In this document: positions 7,649-14,769 of the stretch, in pieces
Position numbering within the stretch: the first letter of the stretch is position 1
How the letters are laid out: each line of letters starts with the position of its first letter
NCBI GenBank assembly: GCA_964579825.1
Contig: CAZOHT010000005.1
Coordinates: 1-64,000 of the forward strand
Direction: 5' to 3'
From: SPCO01 sp964579825
Lineage (GTDB): Bacteria > Chloroflexota > Limnocylindria > Limnocylindrales > CSP1-4
Length of the DNA: 64,000 nt
The notes under the pieces: generated by a model
Told to the model about the DNA's origin: nothing
Seen by the model: the letters and a program-made list of their open reading frames with translations, nothing else
Databases searched by the model: none
Made by a program: the position numbers and the translations under genes

Positions 7649-8719
7649 CTATTCGTCCGTCTGGGCCACGCTCGCGGGCTGTCGCAGGCGCGGCAGACCC
7701 AGCCGTCCGCTCGCCCGCAGTACGGCGAGCGCGTCGACCGTGACCCACGGATTGGCGCGACGAGCGCTCGTTCCGCCCCAGTCGACGTCCTCGTTGCCGA
7801 GCGCGACCGTCGTCGAGTGCTTGTAGTAGCGTGCCTCGGCCGGCCACCCGCCGTCGGGCAGCTGCTTCGACTCGAGCAGGTCGAGCGCATCGGCGCAGCG
7901 CGGATCCCCGATCCGACCGAGCTCAGCCATCGCCCTGAGGCCGGCGAGCACGTCGTAGTGCCAGTACAGCGGGTAGTGGAGCTTCGCGAACTCCGGGTGG
8001 ATGACTCGGCCGGTCGATCGGCGCTTGTACAGGCGTCGTTCCAGGAAGACCTCGCTTGCCCGCTCGGCCGCCCGCCCGGCCTCGACATCACCGGTCCGCG
8101 CCGACCATGCCGCCAGGGCCCGCATCGGCGGCAGCGTCTCCATGAACGACGACGTGTCGGCCGTCGGATCCTTGTCGCAGTTCCAGCCACCATCTGGCCA
8201 CTGCCAGTGGAGCAGCCGCTCGACGAGGCGAGGCGCTCGATCGTCGACCTGGCCGAGCCGGATCACCGCCAGGAGGGCGTTGCCCTGCTGTGAAGCGCAA
8301 CGGCGGTGCCGTCCGTTCATGACCGGCACACCGCGGACCTTGTACGTATCGGCCTTGGCCTCGGCATCGAAGTCGACGTAGAACATGGGATCGAGCCAGG
8401 CCTCGACGACCCGGTCGCGGAGCGGCTCGAGTGCCCGATCGCCGGCCGGGTAGCCAAGATCGGCGAGGGCGCACAGCACCCAGTGGGCGCCCTGCCACTT
8501 CGCGTAGACCGGCGGCCCGTGCCCGGCCGCGGCGCCGACATGGCGCTCGAGCAGTCGATGGACCCGCGGCGACCGCCGGACCTCGGCCTGGAGCGCGCGC
8601 AGCGATGCCGAGGCCGGGTCCTCGCCCAGAACGCCGATTCTGAGCTTCCAGCGGATCGACGGCTCGTCCGACGCATGCAGCTCATCGAGGAGCGTCGCCG
8701 ACTCGATCGATGCGGTCAC
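7649..8719 (-). CDS. Prenyltransferase/terpene-cyclase-like (QW-repeat) protein
   Basis: A 356-aa protein (GTG start) built of alpha-helical repeats with QW-type motifs: HWQWPDGGWNCDKDPTADTS near residue 170-190 and KQLPDGGWPAE near 290. These are typical of the squalene-hopene cyclase/prenyltransferase alpha/alpha toroid fold. The acidic catalytic DXDD box of true cyclases is not visible, so this is probably one of the widespread 'squalene cyclase-like' proteins without known activity. TACCTT lies 6 nt before the start codon, predicting a leaderless mRNA. Divergent from the DUF2652 gene. Confidence 0.65.
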   Translation of the reverse strand: MTASIESATLLDELHASDEPSIRWKLRIGVLGEDPASASLRALQAEVRRSPRVHRLLERHVGAAAGHGPPVYAKWQGAHWVLCALADLGYPAGDRALEPLRDRVVEAWLDPMFYVDFDAEAKADTYKVRGVPVMNGRHRRCASQQGNALLAVIRLGQVDDRAPRLVERLLHWQWPDGGWNCDKDPTADTSSFMETLPPMRALAAWSARTGDVEAGRAAERASEVFLERRLYKRRSTGRVIHPEFAKLHYPLYWHYDVLAGLRAMAELGRIGDPRCADALDLLESKQLPDGGWPAEARYYKHSTTVALGNEDVDWGGTSARRANPWVTVDALAVLRASGRLGLPRLRQPASVAQTDE

Positions 8720-8847
8720 GCCGTGAAGGTAGGGGGTGCCGAGCCGCGCGGCAATCCCGCATCCTGATCGGCTGCGCCGTCGTCGTCGGCCCCTGCCGTT
8801 GCACCCGCGAGCGAGCGATGGGCACTCTGCTACGGTTGCGATCGCCG

Positions 8848-10008
8848 ATGGCCACCGAATCCGCCTGCCTGTTGATCGCCGACATCTCCGGGTACACCGG
8901 GTACCTCGCGGGAGTCGAGATCGACCACGCCCAGGACATCCTGGCGGACCTCACCAACACGATCGTCAGCTCGCTCCGGCCCGGTTTCCGGCTCGCCAAG
9001 CTGGAGGGCGACGCCGCGTTCACCTACGCGATCACGGATCGGATCGACGGGTCGCTGCTGCTCGACACGATCGAGCGCTGCTACTTCGCCTTCCGGCGGC
9101 GCCGTCGGGATGTGCGCCAGGCGACGTCGTGCGAGTGTCAGGCCTGCGTCCGGATCCCGGATCTCAACCTGAAGTTCGTCGTCCATCACGGCACGATCCT
9201 TCGCCAGCGCGTCGCGGGTCGCGAGGAGCTCCTCGGCTCGGACGTCATCGTCGTCCACCGCCTGCTCAAGAACACGGTCGTCGAGACGACCGGGATCGAG
9301 GCGTACGCGCTGTTCAGCCAGCCGTGTGTCGACGTCATGGACGTGGATGTCGAAGCGCTCGGCATGCGCTCGATGAGCGAGACGTACGAGCACATCGGGA
9401 CCGTGCCGGTCTGGGCACACGACCTGGAGCGTCGCTGGGAGGAAGAGGAGTCGCGGACGCGCGTCGTCGTCGACGGAGGCTCGGCCGTGAAGGAGATCTC
9501 CATCCCGACCACAGCGCCGCCACAGGTCACCTGGGAATTCGTGACCGCCCCAGGCCGTCGGACCAAGTGGCAGATCGGCGTGACCGGCGTGGAGGTGACC
9601 GCGAGCGGCAACCGCCGCGGCGTCGGGTCGACGACCCATTGCCTGCATGGCGCCGAGGCGAGCGTCGAGGAGATGCTCGACTGGCGACCCTATGACTACT
9701 TCACCCTTCGGAACTCGATCCCGACGCCGATGGGCATGCTCCGCCTCCTCGAGACGACCGAGTTCGAGCCAGTACCGAACGGCACGATCATCCACTGGCG
9801 ATGGGCGGCGCCGAAGACGGCCAAGGAACGGGCCCTCCTGGAGCAGATGGTGTCGTTCATCGATCACGCTATGGCGACGAGCGCTGCGCTGCTGACCGAC
9901 CAGCTCGAGGCCGAGCTCGAGCGGCGTCGTCTGGACGGTGCCGAGGAGCCCGATCTGCCGGCGCCGCGTCGGGATGGTCCGCTCGCCGGGATGCCGCCGG
10001 CCGGGTAG
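8848..10008 (+). CDS. DUF2652 class III cyclase-like domain fused to SRPBCC domain
   Basis: A 386-aa two-domain protein. Residues 1-200 read CLLIADISGYTGYL and KLEGDAAFTY, the layout of the class III nucleotide cyclase fold in which the first Asp binds metal, with an odd CECQAC cysteine cluster near 95. Residues about 215-370 form an SRPBCC-like lipid/ligand-binding domain (SIPTTAPPQVTWEFVTAP, then VGSTTHCLHG). Whether it makes cyclic nucleotides is not clear, because the substrate-specifying residues cannot be assigned by eye. A TACGGT hexamer precedes the start by 11 nt. Confidence 0.7.
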   Translation: MATESACLLIADISGYTGYLAGVEIDHAQDILADLTNTIVSSLRPGFRLAKLEGDAAFTYAITDRIDGSLLLDTIERCYFAFRRRRRDVRQATSCECQACVRIPDLNLKFVVHHGTILRQRVAGREELLGSDVIVVHRLLKNTVVETTGIEAYALFSQPCVDVMDVDVEALGMRSMSETYEHIGTVPVWAHDLERRWEEEESRTRVVVDGGSAVKEISIPTTAPPQVTWEFVTAPGRRTKWQIGVTGVEVTASGNRRGVGSTTHCLHGAEASVEEMLDWRPYDYFTLRNSIPTPMGMLRLLETTEFEPVPNGTIIHWRWAAPKTAKERALLEQMVSFIDHAMATSAALLTDQLEAELERRRLDGAEEPDLPAPRRDGPLAGMPPAG

Positions 10009-10167
10009 CGACGCCGGCGGACATGTGCCCAGCATCCGTCAGCAGCGCGAGGCCGTTCGAGGCGACCCGCCGACCAGCTCGACGACGACCTTGCCAAGCG
10101 CGATGACGACGACCGCGAGCAGCCGCTGTCGACGTGGCCGGCCGGCGCCGAGCCGTTGGCGTGGGGA

Positions 10168-11352
10168 TCAGGGGGCCCGGAACGCCACCCGGCCGAACCA
10201 GACGAGGGCCACCGCGCTGGCGAGCCCCATCAGGACCGTGCCGAGCATCGCCACCGTCAGGCCGACGGTCACCGACAGGAAGCCCATCGCCGGCGGGTAG
10301 AGCACCGAACCTGCGACCGCCATGCCGGTCAGGGCCCCACCGACCGCGGCCGAGCGCTCCGGGTAGCGCTCACCGCCCAGGGCCACGATCATCGGGAAGA
10401 CCGGCCCCGAGGCGATGCCCGCCACGCCGAATGCGGCGATCGAGAGCGGGAGCGATGGGGCCAGGATGGCGACCGCGGTGAGCGCGGCCATCGCGATGGT
10501 GCACGCGACGGTGAAGCGCAGATGCTCGAACCGGTCGGCGATCGCCGATGCCAACAGCCGCCCGACCGTCAGCCCGGCCCAGTACAGCGACAGCGCGAAC
10601 GTGGCCGTCGTCAGGGGCGCCGGCTCCAGGAACCGGACCAGCCAGTTCGAGACGCCGACCTCGGCCGCGACGTAGGCCGCGATCGCGATCCCGAGCAGCA
10701 GCAGGGGACCGGCCAGGAGGCGCGGCACGGACGCACCGGCCGCGGTGGAGGCGAACTCGGTCGTCGACCCGACCTGGCGCGACGCCCGCCGGCCGCTCGG
10801 CATCGGGACGACGGCATAGGCGATCGCGAGGAGCGCCACGATCGCGCCGGTGCCGATCGCGACCGTCTGCCACGGAACGCCGCTCGCCACGAGCGCCCCC
10901 ATCGTGACCGGCGCGGCCAGCGCCCCGACGCTGAATGACACGTGGAGCAGGTTCATCGCCCGGCCGCGACCCTCGCGGTAGACGTCCAGGACGAGGCCGT
11001 TCGCCCCACCGTCCAGGCTCCCGGCGCCGGCGCCGGCGACGAGCGCCGCGCCCACGAAGACGGTCCAGGTGGGGGCCAGCCCCAGGCCCGCGATGCCGGC
11101 GCCATGGAGCAGTACCGCGCCACCCAGGACGAGGCGGCGCCCCAGGCGTTCGGTCAGTGCGCCGCCGCCGAACGAGGCCCCCGCGTAGGCCAGCGCGTAG
11201 GCCAGGTAGATGGTGCCGATCCCGGCATCGGTCTGCTCGAAGGTCGTCTTGATGGACCGGATGAGCGACGGGATGAGCAGCCCGGTCCAACCGATGGCGA
11301 GCAGCGTCAGGCACCCGACGATGCCGGCGGCCAGGCGCCCGCGAGGGGTCAC
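10168..11352 (-). CDS. MFS transporter
   Basis: A 394-aa major facilitator protein with 12 predicted membrane segments in two six-helix halves. The loop 2-3 motif appears as GGALTERLGRRLVLGG, and a long basic central loop (near MPSGRRASRQ) separates the halves. The substrate is unknown; the GNGLV/LLHVSFSVGA part recalls FucP/NarK-distant sugar or drug exporters. I prefer the GTG at 11352, where hydrophobic sequence begins shortly after; no clear ribosome site is seen, and frames opening further upstream add a low-complexity Arg/Ser leader. A 19-bp inverted repeat lies 42 bp upstream. Confidence 0.8.
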   Translation of the reverse strand: MTPRGRLAAGIVGCLTLLAIGWTGLLIPSLIRSIKTTFEQTDAGIGTIYLAYALAYAGASFGGGALTERLGRRLVLGGAVLLHGAGIAGLGLAPTWTVFVGAALVAGAGAGSLDGGANGLVLDVYREGRGRAMNLLHVSFSVGALAAPVTMGALVASGVPWQTVAIGTGAIVALLAIAYAVVPMPSGRRASRQVGSTTEFASTAAGASVPRLLAGPLLLLGIAIAAYVAAEVGVSNWLVRFLEPAPLTTATFALSLYWAGLTVGRLLASAIADRFEHLRFTVACTIAMAALTAVAILAPSLPLSIAAFGVAGIASGPVFPMIVALGGERYPERSAAVGGALTGMAVAGSVLYPPAMGFLSVTVGLTVAMLGTVLMGLASAVALVWFGRVAFRAP

Positions 11353-11393
11353 CGATCCGTCACGGACGGGTGCAGCGGAGGACCGAGGTGGCA

Positions 11394-11412
11394 GGCACGA
11401 TGCGATCGTGCC
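11394..11412. promoter_or_regulatory. Inverted repeat GGCACGAT-GCG-ATCGTGCC upstream of the MFS gene
   Basis: Perfect 8-bp arms with a 3-bp centre, 42 bp before the MFS start codon. It could be an operator or an RNA hairpin in the leader. No regulator gene is adjacent. Confidence 0.4.
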
Positions 11413-11558
11413 ACGCGAGCGGCGCGACCGCGATCCCGCCACGTGTCCCGGGTCGGCGTACCATCGAACCGAACGGATCGTGAGAGGCACCGGGCCGTCG
11501 TCGTTGGACCGCTTTCGTCCACCACGGCTCGAACCGCCAGACCTTCCTGGAGGCATCC

Positions 11559-11696
11559 CTGACTGACAGAATGCTCGACGAACTCGGGCCCGTCGACTAC
11601 CCCATCGTCGAATTCCCGGCCGGGTCCCAGAACTTCACCGGCGAGAAGGCCGCCGTCGTCGGTGCCGCCGTCACGCCGGGTCGCCGCCGCTTCTAG
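11559..11696 (+). pseudogene. N-terminal fragment of a DUF6325/DUF1269-like protein
   Basis: From ATG 11571 (or CTG 11559, which has GGAGG 6 nt upstream), the frame reads MLDELGPVDYPIVEFPAG, then NFTGEKAA, and loses similarity before TAG at 11694-11696. The family, about 130-150 aa, begins 'ELGPVDYlvVEFPag.sNFTGE' and continues with a beta-alpha fold that is missing here. I read it as a truncated gene. Confidence 0.55.
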
Positions 11697-11731
11697 GAAA
11701 GACAAGGTGGCCGACCCGAGCCCACAGGTCG

Positions 11732-12017
11732 GCGTCCGGTTCTCTGGCGGTCGCCGGCTGGGACCCACGGCCCTCCCTTGTCCTGTCGGTCGGGATCGCC
11801 ATGGCCGTGGGCGGGTAGCTGAATGGCCGCGCTCCTGCCGCTCAGTGACACGCTCGAACCGTTGAGACAGCTGTCGCCATGGGACTGGGCATTCGGGGGC
11901 GATCCGCTGGTGGTCGCCGCAGAGCCGTGGCGCTACGTCGCACCGATCGTGCCCGCCTTGGTCCTTGGCGTGATCGCGGTCCTGGGTGTCACGCGCCGCG
12001 ACATCCGCGCGGCCTGA
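11732..12017 (+). pseudogene. C-terminal remnant of an ABC-2 type transporter permease
   Basis: Two consecutive frames match the end of an ABC-2 permease. The first (11732-11818) has SLAVAGWDPRPSLVLSVG and IAMAVGG before TAG. The second (from ATG 11823) has MAALLPLSDTLEPLRQLSPW, then GGDPLV, a last membrane helix and RRDIRAA at the end. They join smoothly if one base pair is lost or gained near 11816-11822. The first 300 or so residues and any ATPase partner are absent. Confidence 0.6.
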
Positions 12018-12125
12018 GCTTCCGGTCCGATCACGCCCCGAAGCGCAGCGGGCCGCCCCGGGCCCGGGACCCAGGACCATCTGCCCATACTCGGCTCACG
12101 CCAGGGCTGTCATGATTTAGGTGTC

Positions 12126-12542
12126 ATGCGACATCTATCTACTCCGGGCCACCGGACCGGGTCCGGTCAATCCTTGGTCGAATACGGCCTCGTCACGGCG
12201 CTCGTGGCGGTCCTCGCCATCGGCGCCCTGTTGATCCTTGGCCCGACGATGACGGAAGCCCTGAATGGGGTCTCGGATGCCGTCGGCGGCGATGTACCGG
12301 CGTCGTCCGCCGGATCGTCCGCCGGGCCGACCGCGACGCCCACAGCGACGCCGAAGCCAATGACCACGCCGACGCCCACCGCGACACCAAGGGCGACCCC
12401 GACACCCAAGCCGACCGCGACGCCCAAGGCGACGCCGACCCCCAAGCCGACGAAGACCCCCAAGCCGACGAAGACGCCCAAGCCGACGAAGACGCCCAAG
12501 CCGACCAAGACCCCGAAACCCGCGAAGACGCCGGGGCCCTGA
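12126..12542 (+). CDS. Flp/class III type IV pilin-like protein with Lys/Pro/Thr tail
   Basis: A 138-aa protein. GQSLVEYGLV at 14-23 is a class III (Flp) prepilin processing site: cleavage after G14 leaves Glu at +5 and Tyr at +6, followed by one hydrophobic helix to about residue 40. Residues 65-138 are a low-complexity tail made of TPxP and then the six-residue unit KPTKTP. Flp pilins are usually 50-70 aa, so the tail doubles the size and resembles a wall-spanning or attachment stalk. No tad secretion genes are in the window. Confidence 0.7.
   Translation: MRHLSTPGHRTGSGQSLVEYGLVTALVAVLAIGALLILGPTMTEALNGVSDAVGGDVPASSAGSSAGPTATPTATPKPMTTPTPTATPRATPTPKPTATPKATPTPKPTKTPKPTKTPKPTKTPKPTKTPKPAKTPGP
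12441..12533 (+). repeat. 18-bp tandem repeat encoding KPTKTP
   Basis: Five nearly identical 18-bp units (core aagccgacgaagac) lie in the 3' part of the pilin-like gene, in frame with its coding sequence. Copy number could vary by slippage without breaking the frame. Confidence 0.85.
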
Positions 12543-12569
12543 CCAAGGGCTCCCGGCTCGCGCCCCGGA

Positions 12570-13010
12570 TCAGATCCAGCGATCGAATGCGGCCGCGACG
12601 CGGACCATCGCCTGCGTGTCCTCGATACTCGGATCCTGCTCGCCGATCGCCTCGCGGATGAGGGTCCGGCGGCGATCTACGATCTGCTCGCGCAGGGCCA
12701 TTCCAGTCGGCGATAGGTGAACGCGGATCGCGCGCCGATCGGCTGGATCCGGATCCAGCTCGACCAGCCCGCGGCGCTCGAGTCGACGGATCAGTCGGCT
12801 GGTGGATGGTCCGGAGGCGGCGATCCCGCGCCCCAGCGCCGAGATCCGAGCACCATCCGGTTCGAAGCCCAGGATGACCAGGACGCGCCACTGCTGGACC
12901 GTGAGCTCGCCTCGACTGGCGGCCTCCTGGATCGCCATGGACGTGATCGCCACCAGGCCGAACGCCAGCCGTTCAAGGGCCTTCAGATACGCGTCCCCTG
13001 CTTCCGGCAT
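12570..13010 (-). CDS. MarR family transcriptional regulator
   Basis: A 146-aa winged-helix protein. LTVQQWRVLVILGFEPDG leads into the HTH, with RLIRRLERRGLVEL and the wing DPADRRAIRVHLSPTG, the diagnostic MarR 'DxRD/R' wing pattern. The start at 13010 has AGGGAGAG upstream; longer frames reaching 13109 lack one. It is divergent from the hypothetical gene at 13096, whose start codon overlaps an imperfect inverted repeat that may be its operator. The ligand is unknown. Confidence 0.87.
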   Translation of the reverse strand: MPEAGDAYLKALERLAFGLVAITSMAIQEAASRGELTVQQWRVLVILGFEPDGARISALGRGIAASGPSTSRLIRRLERRGLVELDPDPADRRAIRVHLSPTGMALREQIVDRRRTLIREAIGEQDPSIEDTQAMVRVAAAFDRWI

Positions 13011-13093
13011 GCATCTCTCCCTGTCGTTTCGACGAAGGATGCGCTCTCGGCGCCTTCGTTGCCCCCTGCGCGGTCCGCGTGCTAGGGTGTAGT

Positions 13094-13111
13094 AGATGTC
13101 GTCTGACAACT
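13094..13111. promoter_or_regulatory. Imperfect inverted repeat, possible MarR operator
   Basis: AGATGTC-GTCT-GACAACT pairs 6 of 7 arm bases and overlaps the predicted leaderless start of the gene at 13096, opposite the MarR gene. Inference from position. Confidence 0.3.
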
Positions 13112-13608
13112 ATCGCTGTGCACCTCGGTCGACAGCACGCTCGACGCGGCCCGATGGGTCGACGGCAACCGGCCCGTCGGCCAGGAGCGCTCCAGCCGAG
13201 GCCGATGGCCCGCGGTCCGGACCATCGGCGTTCGTGGTCGATCGGACGGCAACCTGTGCGACGATCGAAGTCACCTTGTTCTCGCTTGTCGTGGTCGATC
13301 GGTGGGTCCGCCTGACCGGTCTTGTTCGGCTCGGTGGTCGTCCCGAAAGCCGCCTGGCGACAGTGCCGACCCTGCAGGTCGTCAGGGCCGCTGACCCGCC
13401 CTTGGTGCCGCTCTCCTCGCACGCGTTGCCTCACGGTACGATGGCGTGGCTGTCCTGGCTGTTCGAGCGGCCCACGCTCGTGGCCGGCACCTACGACGCG
13501 ACGATCGACTGTCTCGAGCTCGCATCGGCCCAGACCGGTCGGTCCGTCGATCGGCGAGACGGGCCGTGGCGTTTCCGGTTCAAGGTCGCCGAGGGCGGGC
13601 ATGCCTGA
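13096..13608 (+). CDS. Hypothetical protein
   Basis: A 170-aa frame with no family I recognise. The first 45 residues are low-complexity (Ser/Arg/Pro). Residues 55-168 alternate hydrophobic strands (VEVTLFSLVVVDRWVRLTG-type, then MAWLSWLFERPTLVAGTYDA) as in a small beta-sandwich. TAGGGT lies exactly 7 nt before the ATG, the leaderless pattern seen elsewhere here, which supports the start and the reality of the gene. Divergent from MarR. Confidence 0.5.
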   Translation: MSSDNYRCAPRSTARSTRPDGSTATGPSARSAPAEADGPRSGPSAFVVDRTATCATIEVTLFSLVVVDRWVRLTGLVRLGGRPESRLATVPTLQVVRAADPPLVPLSSHALPHGTMAWLSWLFERPTLVAGTYDATIDCLELASAQTGRSVDRRDGPWRFRFKVAEGGHA

Positions 13609-13647
13609 CCGCCGACTCGACGAGCGACGCGGCGGTGCCGTGAGTCG

Positions 13648-13932
13648 CTAGGTCCCGCGGTAGTTCGACGTCTGCTGCCGGGTGGCGAACGCGCCGATGC
13701 CCCACGTGCCCAGGTCGACCATGAACGCCGCGGCGATGAACACCAGGTTCAGGATGGTCAGGCCGTTCGGCTGGACCAGCCCGTAGATCAGGGTGGTCCA
13801 GGGGAAGAACAGGAACCCGCCCAGGAACAGCACGGGCCCGCCGAACAGGGTCTGCGCCCAGTAGCTCGCGTCGTTCGACCAGGCCACGAGCAGCACGAAG
13901 CGCGGCAGGAGTGCACCGAAGATCGCCATCAT
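13648..13932 (-). CDS. Small membrane protein (94 aa)
   Basis: Three hydrophobic segments: residues 1-18 (IFGALLPRFVLLVAW), 30-50 (FGGPVLFLGGFLFFPWTTL) and 58-80. An internal NDASYWAQT loop and the ending ATRQQTSNYRGT fit a conserved small membrane protein common in Actinobacteria and Chloroflexota, function unknown. GAGG lies about 9 nt before the double ATG at 13932. It is not clearly in an operon; the following 175 bp show nothing. Confidence 0.65.
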   Translation of the reverse strand: MMAIFGALLPRFVLLVAWSNDASYWAQTLFGGPVLFLGGFLFFPWTTLIYGLVQPNGLTILNLVFIAAAFMVDLGTWGIGAFATRQQTSNYRGT

Positions 13933-14107
13933 GAGCAGGAACCTCAGCTAGTCAGTCAACGGTCGATGCCTCGACCCTGGGCTCGACGGAGCCCATCCGT
14001 GCGAACAGTACATCGGTCCATCGTGTGCGCAACCGGCCATCCGGCCCACCCGTTCTAGGCATCCGTCCCCGAGCCTCCAGGGGTGGGTGGCCGTGCCTGA
14101 CCGATGT

Positions 14108-14728
14108 CTAGCTCGTGACAGGGGCGGGCGCGGGCCGGTTGCTGTACCCGTGTTCGGCGATCTCGCCGGCCACGCCTCGATAGGCCGCCGGGTCCGGTGC
14201 GGTCCGCGCGCGCAGGCCGTCGACCATCCGGTTGTACATCGAGAAGGCGGAGGCGATCACCACCGCCAGCTGGACATCGGCGTCCGTGGCACCGGCGGAC
14301 GTGGCCGCCTCGACGTCCGCGACAGTCAATCCGAGCGGGGCACGCTGGACCGTGCGGGCGATGTGGACCAGCGCCCGCATCTTGGCGTCGAGGCCGTCCG
14401 AGGTCCCGAGCTTGATCGCTTCGATGGTGGGGAGCCTCGAAGTCTCGCCGGCCCGCTCCAGCAAGGCGGAGGCGAACGCGCCGTGCGAGTCCATGCAGAA
14501 GAAGCAGTCGTTCGCCGCCGACGTGGCGGTCGCGAGCATCTCGCGCTCGGCGCGACTGATCGTGGCGCCCGGGAAGTCGTTGACGAGCAACTCGTCGGCA
14601 AGGCCGCGCAGGTGGATGCCGAGACCGGGGCTCAACCGCATCGCGACGGAGATCCCGGGGACGTCGGGCAGCCCACCGACGATCGGCTCTTCCGCTGCGC
14701 GTTCCTGGCGCTGGTCGTCGCGTGTCAT
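14108..14728 (-). CDS. Carboxymuconolactone decarboxylase/AhpD-like peroxidase-related protein
   Basis: A 206-aa all-helical protein with the AhpD-type redox motif CFFCMDSH near residue 78, preceded by REMLATATSAAND. Such Cys-x-x-Cys...His sites occur in alkylhydroperoxidase D-like proteins. A further helical region (VQLAVVIASAFSMYNRMVDG) completes the fold. It probably reduces peroxides or is a related oxidoreductase; no partner AhpC is nearby. The start at 14728 was chosen because AGGAG is 9 nt upstream, whereas the ATG at 14737 abuts it. Confidence 0.75.
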   Translation of the reverse strand: MTRDDQRQERAAEEPIVGGLPDVPGISVAMRLSPGLGIHLRGLADELLVNDFPGATISRAEREMLATATSAANDCFFCMDSHGAFASALLERAGETSRLPTIEAIKLGTSDGLDAKMRALVHIARTVQRAPLGLTVADVEAATSAGATDADVQLAVVIASAFSMYNRMVDGLRARTAPDPAAYRGVAGEIAEHGYSNRPAPAPVTS

Positions 14729-14769
14729 CCGAAGCATCTCCTATCGTGCGAGTCCGACTCCACGGGATC

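Noticed and set aside
10009..10167. Membrane-helix-like frame on the minus strand in the DUF2652/MFS spacer
   Set aside because: A stretch reading LLAVVVIALGKVVVELVGG has a stop soon after and no start or ribosome site; too short to support even as a remnant.
11349..12080. Minus-strand ORF across the remnant region
   Set aside because: Low-complexity Arg/Pro/Gly composition; the plus-strand remnants explain the sequence better.
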